From: Paenibacillaceae bacterium
GTDB taxonomy: Bacteria; Bacillota; Bacilli; Paenibacillales; NBRC-103111
Reading direction: 5' to 3'
DNA: 64,000 nucleotides
Assembly: GCA_029256185.1 (NCBI GenBank)
Contig: JAQSYI010000003.1
Coordinates: 62,001 to 126,000 of the forward strand
Below, piece by piece: positions 39,860-49,056 of this stretch. The first letter of the stretch is position 1. Every line of letters begins with the position of its first letter. Position numbers and translations under genes: made by a program. The notes below the pieces were generated by a model. That model was given only the letters and a program-made list of their open reading frames with translations. It had not been told where the DNA came from and made no database searches.

Positions 39860-40585
39860 ATGCATGCCGTAATGGAAATCAACGGACTGACCAAGATATA
39901 CAAGAACGGCAGAGGAATCAGCGATATGAACCTGACTGTTGACCGGGGCGATATATTCGGATTGCTTGGACCCAATGGTGCCGGCAAGACCACGGCCATG
40001 AAGCTGATTACCGGGCTTCTGAAGCCGGACCGTGGAGGCGTGAGGATTTTCGGAGCCGATGTGCAGGAAAACATGGTCCAAGCGATGAAACATGTGGGCT
40101 GTATTATCGAAACCGCCGAGTCATTCCCATACCTGTCGGCCAATGACAATATGAAGCAGTTCGCCAGGTTTTACCCCGGGGTGGATCAGAACAGAATTGA
40201 CGAGTGTCTGGAGTGGACCGGGCTCTTGAAGTACAAGCATGAGAAGGCAGGGAAATTTTCCCTTGGCATGAAGCAGCGGCTGGGCGTGGCCGCAGCCATT
40301 CTCTCCAGGCCGAAGCTCCTGATTCTGGATGAGCCCTTGAATGGTCTGGATGTGGAAGGCATGCTTGCCATGCGCAAGCTTATCAAGCAGTTGGCCATGG
40401 AGGAAGGAACTACCTTCCTGATCTCCAGTCATCTGATCCATGATGTGGAGCTTACATGCAACCGGATTGGAGTGGTGTATAACGGGAAGCTGGTCCATGT
40501 GGAGTACACCGACAAGATCCTCTCCGATTATTCATCCCTTGAGAATTACTTCGTCAGTGAGGTGGAACGCAATGGAAGGATTTAA
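39860..40585 (+). CDS. ABC transporter ATP-binding protein
   Basis: 241 residues. Walker A GPNGAGKTT, signature FSLGMKQRLG, Walker B LLILDEPLNGLD. It belongs to the BcrA/bacitracin-type ATPases that pair with single ABC-2 permeases. GGAGGAGAG precedes the ATG. It overlaps the permease gene by 14 bases. Confidence 0.95.
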   Translation: MHAVMEINGLTKIYKNGRGISDMNLTVDRGDIFGLLGPNGAGKTTAMKLITGLLKPDRGGVRIFGADVQENMVQAMKHVGCIIETAESFPYLSANDNMKQFARFYPGVDQNRIDECLEWTGLLKYKHEKAGKFSLGMKQRLGVAAAILSRPKLLILDEPLNGLDVEGMLAMRKLIKQLAMEEGTTFLISSHLIHDVELTCNRIGVVYNGKLVHVEYTDKILSDYSSLENYFVSEVERNGRI

Positions 40586-41324
40586 AGCGGCGTTGATGAA
40601 TGAAATCGTCAAGCTGGTAAAAAAGAAAAAAATGCTGGCAGCAGCCATCTTTTCCATATTGGCGGTTTTAGTCGGGCAGGCGGCTGTAACATCCATCAAG
40701 CACGGACTGGGCCTGCGGGTAGTGGGCAGCACCGAGTTCCCGCTGGTGGTTCTTTCGCTGGTTACTTACAGCATCCTGCCGTTGTTCGCCGCCTTCGTCG
40801 CCATTGATATGTTCAACGGTGAATTTACCTCCAACACCATGAAGCTGACGCTCTTGCGTCCTGTCTCCCGGTTCAGCGTCTTTTGCGCCAAGGTAGTAAA
40901 TTTGGCTCTGTTCATCATTGCCAATCTGGCGCTGGTCATGGTGCTGTCGTTATTGGCTGGATTCTTGTTTAATATGACCTCGGTCAGCATCATCGGCATT
41001 GTTCGTGTTTTCTTGTCGTATACCGCGACATTTTTACCCGTATTCGTCTTTTCTTTGCTGGTGGTCTGTCTGGGGAATGTAATCCGGGGGGGCTTGGCGG
41101 TATTCTTCCTGTCTGTTGTCTCCTTTATTGCCCTGTGGGTCCTGGGCGCAGTTTTTTCGGCATACTCCAGCTTTTTCATCACCTCCATGTTCGATTGGTA
41201 TACCCTGTGGATTTCGGATTCCCTCAATCTGACCAAAATTCTGCGGCAGACCCTGATTATGTCGGGATGTGGTATAATGCTGTTTACCGCAGGTTTTTAT
41301 TGTTTTGACAGGAAGGAGATTTAG
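40572..41324 (+). CDS. ABC-2 type permease
   Basis: 250 residues from ATG 40572, which has GAGGTGG just upstream within the ATPase gene. Six membrane helices, starting after a basic N-terminus (LVKKKKMLAAAIFSILAVLV), with ATFLPVFVFSLLVVCLGNVI and a final helix before DRKEI. It forms the membrane part of the exporter with the preceding ATPase. BcrB-like in size and layout. Confidence 0.9.
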   Translation: MEGFKAALMNEIVKLVKKKKMLAAAIFSILAVLVGQAAVTSIKHGLGLRVVGSTEFPLVVLSLVTYSILPLFAAFVAIDMFNGEFTSNTMKLTLLRPVSRFSVFCAKVVNLALFIIANLALVMVLSLLAGFLFNMTSVSIIGIVRVFLSYTATFLPVFVFSLLVVCLGNVIRGGLAVFFLSVVSFIALWVLGAVFSAYSSFFITSMFDWYTLWISDSLNLTKILRQTLIMSGCGIMLFTAGFYCFDRKEI

Positions 41325-41334
41325 TGGGACCTCC

Positions 41335-42768
41335 ATGAACTTAACCAAACGTTTCTATGCTTTGAACCTGTTGACGGTGTTGGGAGCTGTTGCACTGACC
41401 CTGCTGGGGTCGGTTATATTTATGGCGTTCTATACCAAAATCCTCGGACGGGAGACACGCCTGGACGAGATGGCAAGGGCCTTCGAGGTGAAGCGCAGCT
41501 TGCAGCAGATCAAGAACGAGATGCAGCCGTATACCTTCGAGCAATTGGCGGGTGCGGCTGTTCAACAGGAGCTCTCCCTCCGGGCACGGGCGTCAGGCGC
41601 GGAAGCTGTGCTGGTGAAGAACGGGGAAGCATTGTATGCCACCATTTCCTTAAATCAGATGGATTTGGCCAAGCTGCTGCTTCTGACGGACAATACACCG
41701 GAACAGGATAGTTTGGTTATTGATGGGAAGACGTACTTCTATGAGCGGATTACGTACCGTCTCACATCGGGGACGAACGGGGCGCTGGTGCTTTTGGCTG
41801 CCGTTCAGTTGAACACAGATTTTTACAAGCTGCTGGGGCTGCTCGCTGCCGCCATCTTCATCCTGAGCCTGTTGCTGCTGAATGCTTGGGTGTCCTACCG
41901 CTTCTCCAAGGCCATTATCCGGCCCGTTGCCCGGTTGAAGGACGCCGCGGCGAAGATCAGTGAAGGGGACCTGAGCGGAGGAATCGCCGAAGAGGGCGAA
42001 GGCGAAGTCCGTGAGTTGGGCAAAACTCTGGAGATCATGCGGATCCGGTTGAAGGAATCGGTACATCTGCAGCAAAAATATGACGAGAACCGCAAGTTTT
42101 TGGTTTCGAGCATCTCCCACGATCTGAAGACTCCGGTTACGTCCATCAAGGGTTATATTGAAGGAATTCTGGACGGGGTAGCCCGGACGCCGGAGAAGAC
42201 GCGGGAATACCTGGAGACGGCGCGTTCCAAGGCGGTGCTGGTGAATACGCTGATGGATGATTTGCTTCTGTATTCATCCCTTGACTTGAATCAGTTGCCC
42301 TATCATTTCGAGCCGACGGATCTGGCCCGTTACTTCGAGGATTGTGCGGCCGACAATCAGTATGAATTCCAGCAGGCGGGAGTCAGCCTGGAACTGGTGG
42401 CAGAGCTGAACCAGCCGGTAACAGTCCGGATGGACCGGGAGAGGTTCAAGCGGGTGGTCCAGAATATTCTGGATAATGCATTGAAGTACAGCGACAAGCC
42501 TCAGGGGCGTGTGGCGGTTATTCTTAGAGAAACCCGGACGTCTGCCATTATCGAAATTCAGGATAACGGCAGGGGGATACCGGAGAGCGATTTGCCTCAT
42601 GTATTCGACCGCTTCTACCGGGTGGATGCAGCACGCAAGAATGCAAGCGGCAGCGGTCTCGGCTTGGCCATTGCCAAACAGATTGTAGAAGGGCATGAAG
42701 GGAGCCTCTGGGCCAGGAGTGAACCCGGGGAGGGCACCCGCATGATGATTTCCCTGAAGAAGTGTTGA
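41335..42768 (+). CDS. Sensor histidine kinase
   Basis: About 477 residues from ATG 41335; the ribosome binding site is weak. Two membrane helices (near 10-35 and 165-190) enclose an extracellular loop of about 130 residues, then HAMP, the phosphorylated His in SSISHDLKTPVTS, and an HATPase domain with N box (NILDNALKYS), DNGRGIP and GSGLGLAIA all intact. Its regulator follows, an order less common than regulator-first. Confidence 0.93.
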   Translation: MNLTKRFYALNLLTVLGAVALTLLGSVIFMAFYTKILGRETRLDEMARAFEVKRSLQQIKNEMQPYTFEQLAGAAVQQELSLRARASGAEAVLVKNGEALYATISLNQMDLAKLLLLTDNTPEQDSLVIDGKTYFYERITYRLTSGTNGALVLLAAVQLNTDFYKLLGLLAAAIFILSLLLLNAWVSYRFSKAIIRPVARLKDAAAKISEGDLSGGIAEEGEGEVRELGKTLEIMRIRLKESVHLQQKYDENRKFLVSSISHDLKTPVTSIKGYIEGILDGVARTPEKTREYLETARSKAVLVNTLMDDLLLYSSLDLNQLPYHFEPTDLARYFEDCAADNQYEFQQAGVSLELVAELNQPVTVRMDRERFKRVVQNILDNALKYSDKPQGRVAVILRETRTSAIIEIQDNGRGIPESDLPHVFDRFYRVDAARKNASGSGLGLAIAKQIVEGHEGSLWARSEPGEGTRMMISLKKC

Positions 42769-42782
42769 TCATGGAGGCTTGC

Positions 42783-43490
42783 ATGAATACTGTGACGAGA
42801 AAAATTCTGATCATAGAAGACGACCAGAGCATCGCCGAGCTGCAGAAGGATTATCTGGAAATTTCCGGATATGAAGTGACGGTTGCAGGCATCGGTCCGG
42901 AGGGACTCAGGGCGATGGAGAAGGCGGGGTATGACCTTGTCCTCCTGGATATTATGCTGCCGGGAATGGACGGCTTCGAGGTGCTGCGGACCATCCGCGA
43001 GCAGGACCTGCTTCCCGTTCTGCTGGTATCGGCCAGGGGAGAGGAGCTGTACAAGATTAAGGGCCTGGGACTTGGAGCGGATGATTATATTACCAAGCCC
43101 TTCAGCTCCGGCGAGCTGGTCGCCCGGGTGAAGGCCCACATCCAGAAGTTCGAGCGGATGAAGGAGAGATTCGGCAATGGAACGGAGAACCGGAATCTGC
43201 AAATCCGGGGCTTGGAGATTGAGAAGGAGGCCCGCCGGGTGCTCATGAACGGCCGTGAAATCCCTCTGCCCCAGAAGGAATTTGAACTGCTGCTGTTTCT
43301 TTTCCAGCATCCCGGCCGGGTGTTCAGCAAGGAGGAGCTGTTCGAGCGGATCTGGGGCTTCGATGCTACCGGAGACACTTCCACTGTCACGGTCCATATT
43401 GCCCGCATCCGGGAGAAGCTCGAGGAGAATCCCTCCAAGCCCCAATACATCGGAACCGTCTGGGGGTCAGGGTATAAATTTCTGGTATGA
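42783..43490 (+). CDS. OmpR family response regulator
   Basis: 235 residues from ATG 42783 (GGAGG five bases upstream, inside the kinase-regulator junction). Receiver with Asp in DLVLLDIMLPGMDG, Lys in ADDYITKPF; C-terminal winged helix ending STVTVHIARIREKLE, GTVWGSGYKF. It should bind the 11-bp-period repeats at 38420-38439 and control the operon. Confidence 0.95.
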   Translation: MNTVTRKILIIEDDQSIAELQKDYLEISGYEVTVAGIGPEGLRAMEKAGYDLVLLDIMLPGMDGFEVLRTIREQDLLPVLLVSARGEELYKIKGLGLGADDYITKPFSSGELVARVKAHIQKFERMKERFGNGTENRNLQIRGLEIEKEARRVLMNGREIPLPQKEFELLLFLFQHPGRVFSKEELFERIWGFDATGDTSTVTVHIARIREKLEENPSKPQYIGTVWGSGYKFLV

Positions 43491-43543
43491 TAATTTATTT
43501 GGGGTTTATAATAAATGGTTCAAGAGGGAGTATATGCCATAAC

Positions 43544-43599
43544 GAAGGAGATATTGGATTTTCCAATGTCCCCGTTATTGAGGCATTTCTCCTTTTTTT
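43544..43599 (+). terminator. Likely terminator of the ABC/two-component operon
   Basis: AAGGAGA pairs with TCTCCTT across an inner TTGGA/TCCAA hairpin, followed by TTTTTTT. The rest of the 43491-43745 gap shows nothing else clear. Confidence 0.5.
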
Positions 43600-43745
43600 G
43601 TTATCTCCAGCAAGAACGAGAGGAATAGGCAACAAATTGGGACGAATTAGATACCTGTTATTTACTCAGTTATAGCATAATAAGGGTACAACATACCGTT
43701 TTTTGCGAAGCTTGATATCTCAATGAAGCAGGGGGAGAAAGGTAA

Positions 43746-44600
43746 ATGAAACAGACTTATTTGACCCTAAATGACGGAAACCGAATCCCGCAATTTGGCC
43801 TTGGCGTATACCAAATAGCAGGTGATGAAAACACTAAAAAGGCTTGCCGGGACGCTCTAAATGCAGGATATAGGCACATTGACACCGCACATGCTTATCA
43901 GAACGAGCGCGGAGTTGGCGCGGCGGTGAGAACAAGCGGTATTCCACGCGGGGAAATTTGGATAACCTCAAAATTGTGGCCCAGCGAGTATGGAGAAGGG
44001 AAAACTTCGGCAGCCATTGATAAAATGCTGGAACGATTAGACACTCCCTACTTGGATTTGCTTTTGCTGCATCAACAGTTTGGAGATTATCTAGGTGCAT
44101 GGAAAGACATGGAGAGAGCAGTGGAACAAGGTAAAGTAAAATCCGTTGGCTTGAGTAATTTTGAATCGGAGCGGCTGGAAGAAGTGTTGGAAGCGGCTGT
44201 CATCAAGCCTGCTGTATTGCAAGTGGAATGTCACCCTTATTACCAGCAGCATGCATTGAAACAGCGGCTAGCCCCTTACGGTACAATCATCGAAAGTTGG
44301 TATCCGATCGGTCATGGCGACACCGGATTGCTGAATGAACCGATTTTCACTGCGTTAGCCCAAAAATACGGGAAAACTAATGTACAGATTATTCTGCGCT
44401 GGCATATTCAGGAGGGCGTCATCGTATTCCCTAAATCCTCCAACCCGCAACATATCAAAGAAAACATTGACATCTTTGATTTTGAATTGACTGATGAACA
44501 GATTGCTTCAATCCGTGGTCTCAACAAAGATATTCGCTTCTTCAATATGAGCCTTGCAGAGCAGGAAGCAAACCTGGGAAGATTCGTACCTGCTGATTAA
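43746..44600 (+). CDS. Aldo/keto reductase, AKR5-like
   Basis: 284 residues. Catalytic Asp and Tyr in HIDTAHAYQNERG, Lys in WITSKLWPSEYG, His in LLLHQQFGDY; VIVFPKSSNPQHIKENIDIF is the cofactor loop. It resembles YvgN/2,5-diketogluconate reductases acting on glyoxals and small aldehydes. GGGGGAGAAAGG precedes the ATG. It is convergent with the AraC gene at 44613, which probably controls this redox group. Confidence 0.93.
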   Translation: MKQTYLTLNDGNRIPQFGLGVYQIAGDENTKKACRDALNAGYRHIDTAHAYQNERGVGAAVRTSGIPRGEIWITSKLWPSEYGEGKTSAAIDKMLERLDTPYLDLLLLHQQFGDYLGAWKDMERAVEQGKVKSVGLSNFESERLEEVLEAAVIKPAVLQVECHPYYQQHALKQRLAPYGTIIESWYPIGHGDTGLLNEPIFTALAQKYGKTNVQIILRWHIQEGVIVFPKSSNPQHIKENIDIFDFELTDEQIASIRGLNKDIRFFNMSLAEQEANLGRFVPAD

Positions 44601-44612
44601 CGGGTGAAGAGA

Positions 44613-45530
44613 TTATAAGGTTTGCTTTTGGTCATATTTTTCCTTCAGCCGTTTGATATCAGTTCTCGGGGGAAAACCAAACATTCTAGCATATTCACGG
44701 GTGAATTGAGATGAACTTTCATACCCTACCCGGAATGCCACTTCCGCTGCATTCTCTGACTCAGTGAGCAGAAGGCGGCGGGCTTCTTGAAGCCGTAACT
44801 GTTTTTGAAATTGGATTGGGCTCATGGCAGTGACTTCTTTAAAATGACGGTGGAATGAAGAAAGGCTCATATTGGCAGTCTCAGCAAGCTCATCAATCCG
44901 CAGAGGTTTATCGAAATTACCCATAATCTGTTCAATTGCCGCATGGACACGATAGCTGCCGCTGCCTTCCAAGGCGCTTTGCGCCAAAGCGACTCCGTAA
45001 TGTCCTTTTAGAAGCCTATACAGGATTTCCTTAGTGTAAATTGGTGAAAGAAATGGAATATCGCCAGGCGTATCGAGTAAACGAACCAATCGAAGAAGTG
45101 CATCAAGAAGCGACAGTTCAATTTGACCGACAAATAATGCTCGTTCTGCATGCTCATGAGGGGAGATTTGAATCTCGGTATCCTGTAACACCCCTAAGAT
45201 TTCTTTCTGTGAAAATTCTAGCTTAAGACTTAAATAGGGTATATCCGGTGACGCCTTTATTACTTGTCCCTTTATAGGTAAGTTCATAGATGTAACCAGG
45301 TAGTCGGCAGGGCCATATTCATAACGTTGATTTGCGAGATATATTTCTTTCCTGCCTTGAGCGACGAAGCAAAGGGATGGTTGATAAATTCTATAGGCTT
45401 TTCCTGTTGAGTTATTGAATTGAATGAAAAATAAGGAAGGTATTGCGGTTTCCATAAAGCTGTTTTGGTATAAGTGGCGCTCAATTAGTTTGGCAAGTTC
45501 TACTTGTCGGTTTCGTATTTCATTGATCAT
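44613..45530 (-). CDS. AraC family regulator with AraC_N domain
   Basis: 305 residues. The N-terminal half (YRIYQPSLCFVAQGRKEIYL, YLVTSMNLPIKGQV) is the AraC_N type often found beside alcohol/aldehyde-handling enzymes; the C-terminal HTH pair ends VGYESSSQFTREYARMFGFPP. GGGAGG precedes the ATG at 45530. It lies between the aldo/keto reductase and the divergent flavodoxin gene and probably controls them. Confidence 0.93.
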   Translation of the reverse strand: MINEIRNRQVELAKLIERHLYQNSFMETAIPSLFFIQFNNSTGKAYRIYQPSLCFVAQGRKEIYLANQRYEYGPADYLVTSMNLPIKGQVIKASPDIPYLSLKLEFSQKEILGVLQDTEIQISPHEHAERALFVGQIELSLLDALLRLVRLLDTPGDIPFLSPIYTKEILYRLLKGHYGVALAQSALEGSGSYRVHAAIEQIMGNFDKPLRIDELAETANMSLSSFHRHFKEVTAMSPIQFQKQLRLQEARRLLLTESENAAEVAFRVGYESSSQFTREYARMFGFPPRTDIKRLKEKYDQKQTL

Positions 45531-45644
45531 TGGCTTCCTCCCGTGTTAATCCCATCATCCCAAAAAAAACAATTAACTTACGTAATTTATGTACTCTCAG
45601 ATTTAGTTATAGCATATCTGATGTAAAAAAAGGAGCACCAAATA

Positions 45645-46358
45645 ATGAAAAAGAACCGATCTTTTATACTGGCTTTGCTGTTTTCTTGTATTTTGACTGC
45701 ATGTGGAAATGATGCTTCTCCGCTCGCTGAACAAACTCAACCATCCTCCCCAAACCCGCAACGTGAAGAAAAGTCATTGGAAGCTGCTCCTTCGGATGGA
45801 AATAACAAAGCGAAAACGCTCGTAGTTTATTTTTCCCAACCCGAGACAAACGATGCTAATAAAATGACGAAGGAAGAAGACAACAGTACTGTTGTTATTG
45901 ATGGAAAAGTTCTAGGCAACACACAGTATGTTGCTTATGTGATCCAAGAAAACACCGGTGCGGACATCTTCCGGATCGAGCCGGAGATTCCGTACCCTCT
46001 CGACCATACAACCTTAATAGATCAAGCGAAAGAGGAGCAAAACCGGAAGTTCAGGCCTGCCATAAAAGCCCGGATTGAAAATATGGATCAATACGGAACA
46101 ATTTTTTTGGGTTACCCCAACTGGTGGAGTGACATGCCCATGATTCTTTACACCTTCCTAGAAAAATACGATTTAGCAGGCAAGACTATTATTCCGTTTA
46201 ATACACACGGAGGCAGTGGTTTTTCGAATACGGTTAAAACCATTGCAGAACTTGCGCCTGAAGCAAAAGTAAATAAGAATGGTTTAACAATATCCAGGAA
46301 CGTTGTTCAGGAAGCGGAAGGGGATATTATCGCTTGGCTGAAGGATTTAGGATATTGA
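45645..46358 (+). CDS. Flavodoxin-like lipoprotein
   Basis: 237 residues. A signal peptide ending in lipobox LTAC makes it a lipoprotein; a Ser/Pro linker leads to a flavodoxin domain with the phosphate-binding-like start KTLVVYFSQPETNDANKM, GTIFLGYPNWWSDMPMILYTFLEKYD and FNTHGGSGF. Surface-anchored flavodoxins of this type are common beside AraC regulators and DUF4405 proteins; an electron-transfer role outside the membrane is likely. AAAAAGGAGC precedes the ATG. Confidence 0.88.
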   Translation: MKKNRSFILALLFSCILTACGNDASPLAEQTQPSSPNPQREEKSLEAAPSDGNNKAKTLVVYFSQPETNDANKMTKEEDNSTVVIDGKVLGNTQYVAYVIQENTGADIFRIEPEIPYPLDHTTLIDQAKEEQNRKFRPAIKARIENMDQYGTIFLGYPNWWSDMPMILYTFLEKYDLAGKTIIPFNTHGGSGFSNTVKTIAELAPEAKVNKNGLTISRNVVQEAEGDIIAWLKDLGY

Positions 46359-46371
46359 AAGCAAGCTGCAA

Positions 46372-47103
46372 TTGAGTTCCTCCGCTTCAAAGAACAAAGA
46401 GGGGGTAAATGTTCTGACCGGTAAGAGGAAGGCACAAATTATGATTGATTTAGCAATGACTGTTATGTTGCCCATACTTATGGCGTATGAGCTTGTGGGC
46501 AAAGCCGCACATGAATGGGTGGGAACAGTTATGCTTTTAATGTTTATCCTGCATCATACAATAAATCGGCATTGGCATAAAAATTTTTTCAAGGGTAATT
46601 ATACACCTATTCGTATTTTGGGAACTATCATAAACATACTGCTCTTTTTCATTATGATCTCATTAATGCTAAGTGGCATTATCATGTCCCAATATACGTT
46701 CTCCTTCTTATCCATTAACGATGGTAAGTCTTTTGCAAGGATTCTCCATTTGCTTGCTTCATATTGGGGCTTTGTTCTGATGTCTCTGCATGCAGGCCTC
46801 CATGTGAACAAGTCAATTGGCATCATTCAGAAGCATGTTTATCAATCTGAAGCATCTAAGCTCTGGCTCATTTTCCTGCGTACTATTAGTCTGTTGCTTG
46901 CATGCTATGGTGCATATGCTTTGTTCCAGCGGCAAATCGGCTCGTATTTGTTTCTTCAAAGCCAATATGTATTTTTTGACTACAGTGAGCCGTTGATTCT
47001 TTTTTTCGCAGATTATATCGCTATGATGATGCTTTTTGCCTGTATGGGTCATTATGCTGCCAAATGGCTGCGCAAGATCTCAAGAAAAATAAAATATTCA
47101 TGA
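46372..47103 (+). CDS. DUF4405 membrane protein (cytochrome b-like)
   Basis: Four to five membrane helices with His pairs (MFILHHTINRHWHKNFF, MSLHAGLHVNKS) that suit haem b binding, as in DUF4405 proteins. Probably the membrane electron donor for the flavodoxin lipoprotein. The start is uncertain: TTG 46372 lacks a ribosome binding site; AGAGGGGG at 46398-46405 points to a CTG at 46414; ATG 46441 has GAGGAAGG but would cut into the conserved first helix. Confidence 0.75.
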   Translation: MSSSASKNKEGVNVLTGKRKAQIMIDLAMTVMLPILMAYELVGKAAHEWVGTVMLLMFILHHTINRHWHKNFFKGNYTPIRILGTIINILLFFIMISLMLSGIIMSQYTFSFLSINDGKSFARILHLLASYWGFVLMSLHAGLHVNKSIGIIQKHVYQSEASKLWLIFLRTISLLLACYGAYALFQRQIGSYLFLQSQYVFFDYSEPLILFFADYIAMMMLFACMGHYAAKWLRKISRKIKYS

Positions 47104-47108
47104 AGGCA

Positions 47109-47139
47109 TTGACTTCGAGTTAACTCCAGAGTGTAAGAT
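47109..47139 (+). promoter_or_regulatory. Second MerR-type promoter (19-bp spacer)
   Basis: TTGACT (47109-47114), 19-base spacer, TAAGAT (47134-47139). The spacer carries CTTCGAGTTAACTCCAGA, the same core GAGTTAACTC as the site at 26356-26373 with less perfect outer arms. It stands before the alcohol dehydrogenase gene. Confidence 0.8.
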
Positions 47140-47196
47140 CTTATTATGATATGGACAAGCCTCCTATCACAACCAATTCTAAACGGAGGGTTATAT

Positions 47197-48246
47197 ATGA
47201 TTAATGCCAGTGCACGTGCTGTATTCAGTTCAGAAGGCCCATTCAAACTAACCACTGTTGAGCGCAGGGAGCTTCAACCGCATGATGTCCTCATTGAGAT
47301 AAAGTTCGCAGGCATTTGCCACTCTGACATTCACACGGCTCGTGGCGAATGGGGGCCGGTCCAATATCCACTCGTTCCGGGACACGAAATCGCCGGAATT
47401 GTCATCCAGGTGGGATCTGAAGTTGTTAAATATGCTGTTGGCGACCGGGTAGGAGTGGGCTGTATGGTCGATTCCTGCGGAGAGTGCCCAAGCTGCCGTA
47501 AGGGTGAGGAGCAATATTGCCTCAATGGAATGACCGGCACCTATGGAGCTATCGACAGATACGGGCACTACACGCAGGGCGGTTATTCCACGCACATCGT
47601 CGTAACAGAGGATTTCGTCGTTCGCATTCCAGACGGTCTAGAGTTGGATGTTGCCGCACCGCTTCTGTGTGCCGGTATTACAACGTACTCGCCGCTGCGT
47701 CATTGGGGAGTTGCTCCAGGCAAGAAAATAGCGGTTGTTGGTCTTGGCGGACTTGGACATATGGCGGTAAAGATTGCTCATGCCATGGGGGCGGAAGTAA
47801 CGGTATTATCGCAGTCCTTGAAGAAAAAAGAAGACGGCTTGCGTCTCGGCGCGGACCATTATTATGCCACAAGCGATCCGGAGACGTTTCATCAATTAGC
47901 CGGTTCGTTTGACCTGATCGTCAACACAGTGAGCGCGAAGCTCGATATCAGTGCTTATCTTTCTCTGCTGACGCTGGACGGCACCATGGTCAACGTCGGT
48001 GCGCCGGCGGAGCCGTTGTCCGTTAACGTCTTCTCCCTGATCGGTCATCGCCGGTCGTTCGCCGGTTCCATGATTGGCGGAATTCAGGAAACGCAGGAAA
48101 TGCTTGATTTCTGCGCAGAACACCATATCGCTCCAGAGATTGAAGTCATTTCTGCCAAGCAGATTGATGAAGCATGGGAGCGTGTACTGGCGTCAGACGT
48201 CCGGTACCGTTTTGTCATCGACATCAGTACGATGGAGAATGAATAA
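47197..48246 (+). CDS. Zinc-dependent alcohol dehydrogenase (AdhA-like)
   Basis: 349 residues from ATG 47197 (GGAGGG upstream). Catalytic zinc ligands in [10 protein letters not shown] and VPGHEIAG; structural zinc Cys cluster [18 protein letters not shown](P) fold at [12 protein letters not shown]. It resembles B. subtilis AdhA and other cinnamyl-type dehydrogenases that reduce aldehydes. Controlled by a promoter of the MerR/AdhR type and so probably by the regulator at 26501. Confidence 0.93.
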   Translation: MINASARAVFSSEGPFKLTTVERRELQPHDVLIEIKFAGICHSDIHTARGEWGPVQYPLVPGHEIAGIVIQVGSEVVKYAVGDRVGVGCMVDSCGECPSCRKGEEQYCLNGMTGTYGAIDRYGHYTQGGYSTHIVVTEDFVVRIPDGLELDVAAPLLCAGITTYSPLRHWGVAPGKKIAVVGLGGLGHMAVKIAHAMGAEVTVLSQSLKKKEDGLRLGADHYYATSDPETFHQLAGSFDLIVNTVSAKLDISAYLSLLTLDGTMVNVGAPAEPLSVNVFSLIGHRRSFAGSMIGGIQETQEMLDFCAEHHIAPEIEVISAKQIDEAWERVLASDVRYRFVIDISTMENE

Positions 48247-48261
48247 ATAAATTCTTAACTT

Positions 48262-48299
48262 GCGGACATCTGTTTCTGAGAAACAGATGTCCGCTTTTT
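48262..48299 (+). terminator. Terminator after the alcohol dehydrogenase
   Basis: GCGGACATCTGTTT/AAACAGATGTCCGC, a perfect 14-bp stem with a 5-base loop and T-run. Confidence 0.95.
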
Positions 48300-48361
48300 A
48301 TGGAGAGGAAGGGAGGAGGAGGGAAGAAAACGGCTTCGTTTTGCCATCCGGAAATTTAAGT

Positions 48362-48392
48362 ACTTGATCCATCCATTCAAGTGGTGTATATT
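48362..48392 (+). promoter_or_regulatory. Promoter with embedded inverted repeat, TetR gene
   Basis: TTGATC (48364-48369) and TATATT (48387-48392) with a 17-base spacer. ACTTGA/TCAAGT (48362-48382) covers the -35 and spacer, so the TetR protein could repress its own gene and the aminopeptidase gene. Confidence 0.55.
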
Positions 48393-48435
48393 AATTTTAC
48401 ATTGACATTACCGCAGGTCTAAAAAAGGAGGAGCC

Positions 48436-49056
48436 ATGTCACCACGTACCAAAGAACAGAATGATGCGATCCGGGAATTGCGGATGAACCAAATTATGCA
48501 AGCGGCTGCAGAAGTTTATTTGGAGAAGGGCATTCAATTGGAAATAAGGGAGGTTGCGGTCAAGGCAGAGCTTGGCTACGGAACCGTATATCATTACTAC
48601 AAAAATAAGCATATGCTGCTGGAGGATTTACTGTGGGATGCCCTGAATCGGACGGAGGAGGCCGTGCTGCCCGCTTTGACGGGGGACGGCGGCAGCTTGC
48701 TTAAAGCGGAGGCGTTCACCAGGCTGCTCCTGCAGACATGCATCCAGGAGCTTCCGGTATTTATTTTACTTAAAACGGTTTCGGATAATTTTCATCACTT
48801 CCCGGGAAACCGGTTCAGCAAGCTGTTTGCCGATTTTCAGGAACGGATCCTCCTGCCGTTTATAGGAGTCATTCGTGAAGGAATCCATCCCCAATCACCG
48901 GAGAAAACAGCCAATCTGATATTCGGCTCGCTTGTTGGCTGCATAGCCTTGAACATTCACCACAATATGCGGGACGAGGTGGATGCGGAAGGGATCGTCC
49001 ATATGATATTTTCAGGCATACAGCCAAAGGAGAGAGGAATGGAATGGTCATCCTGA
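48436..49056 (+). CDS. TetR family regulator
   Basis: 206 residues, normal family length. HTH: LRMNQIMQAAAEVYLEKGIQLEIREVAVKAELGYGTVYHYYKNKHMLLEDLL region (residues about 13-65). GGAGGAG precedes the ATG. It overlaps the methionine aminopeptidase gene by 13 bases, so both come from one message. Confidence 0.92.
   Translation: MSPRTKEQNDAIRELRMNQIMQAAAEVYLEKGIQLEIREVAVKAELGYGTVYHYYKNKHMLLEDLLWDALNRTEEAVLPALTGDGGSLLKAEAFTRLLLQTCIQELPVFILLKTVSDNFHHFPGNRFSKLFADFQERILLPFIGVIREGIHPQSPEKTANLIFGSLVGCIALNIHHNMRDEVDAEGIVHMIFSGIQPKERGMEWSS

Noticed and set aside
45577..45584. TTACGTAA palindrome in the AraC-flavodoxin divergent region, similar to that at 60533
   Set aside because: Only 8 bp and flanks differ; likely chance in AT-rich DNA.
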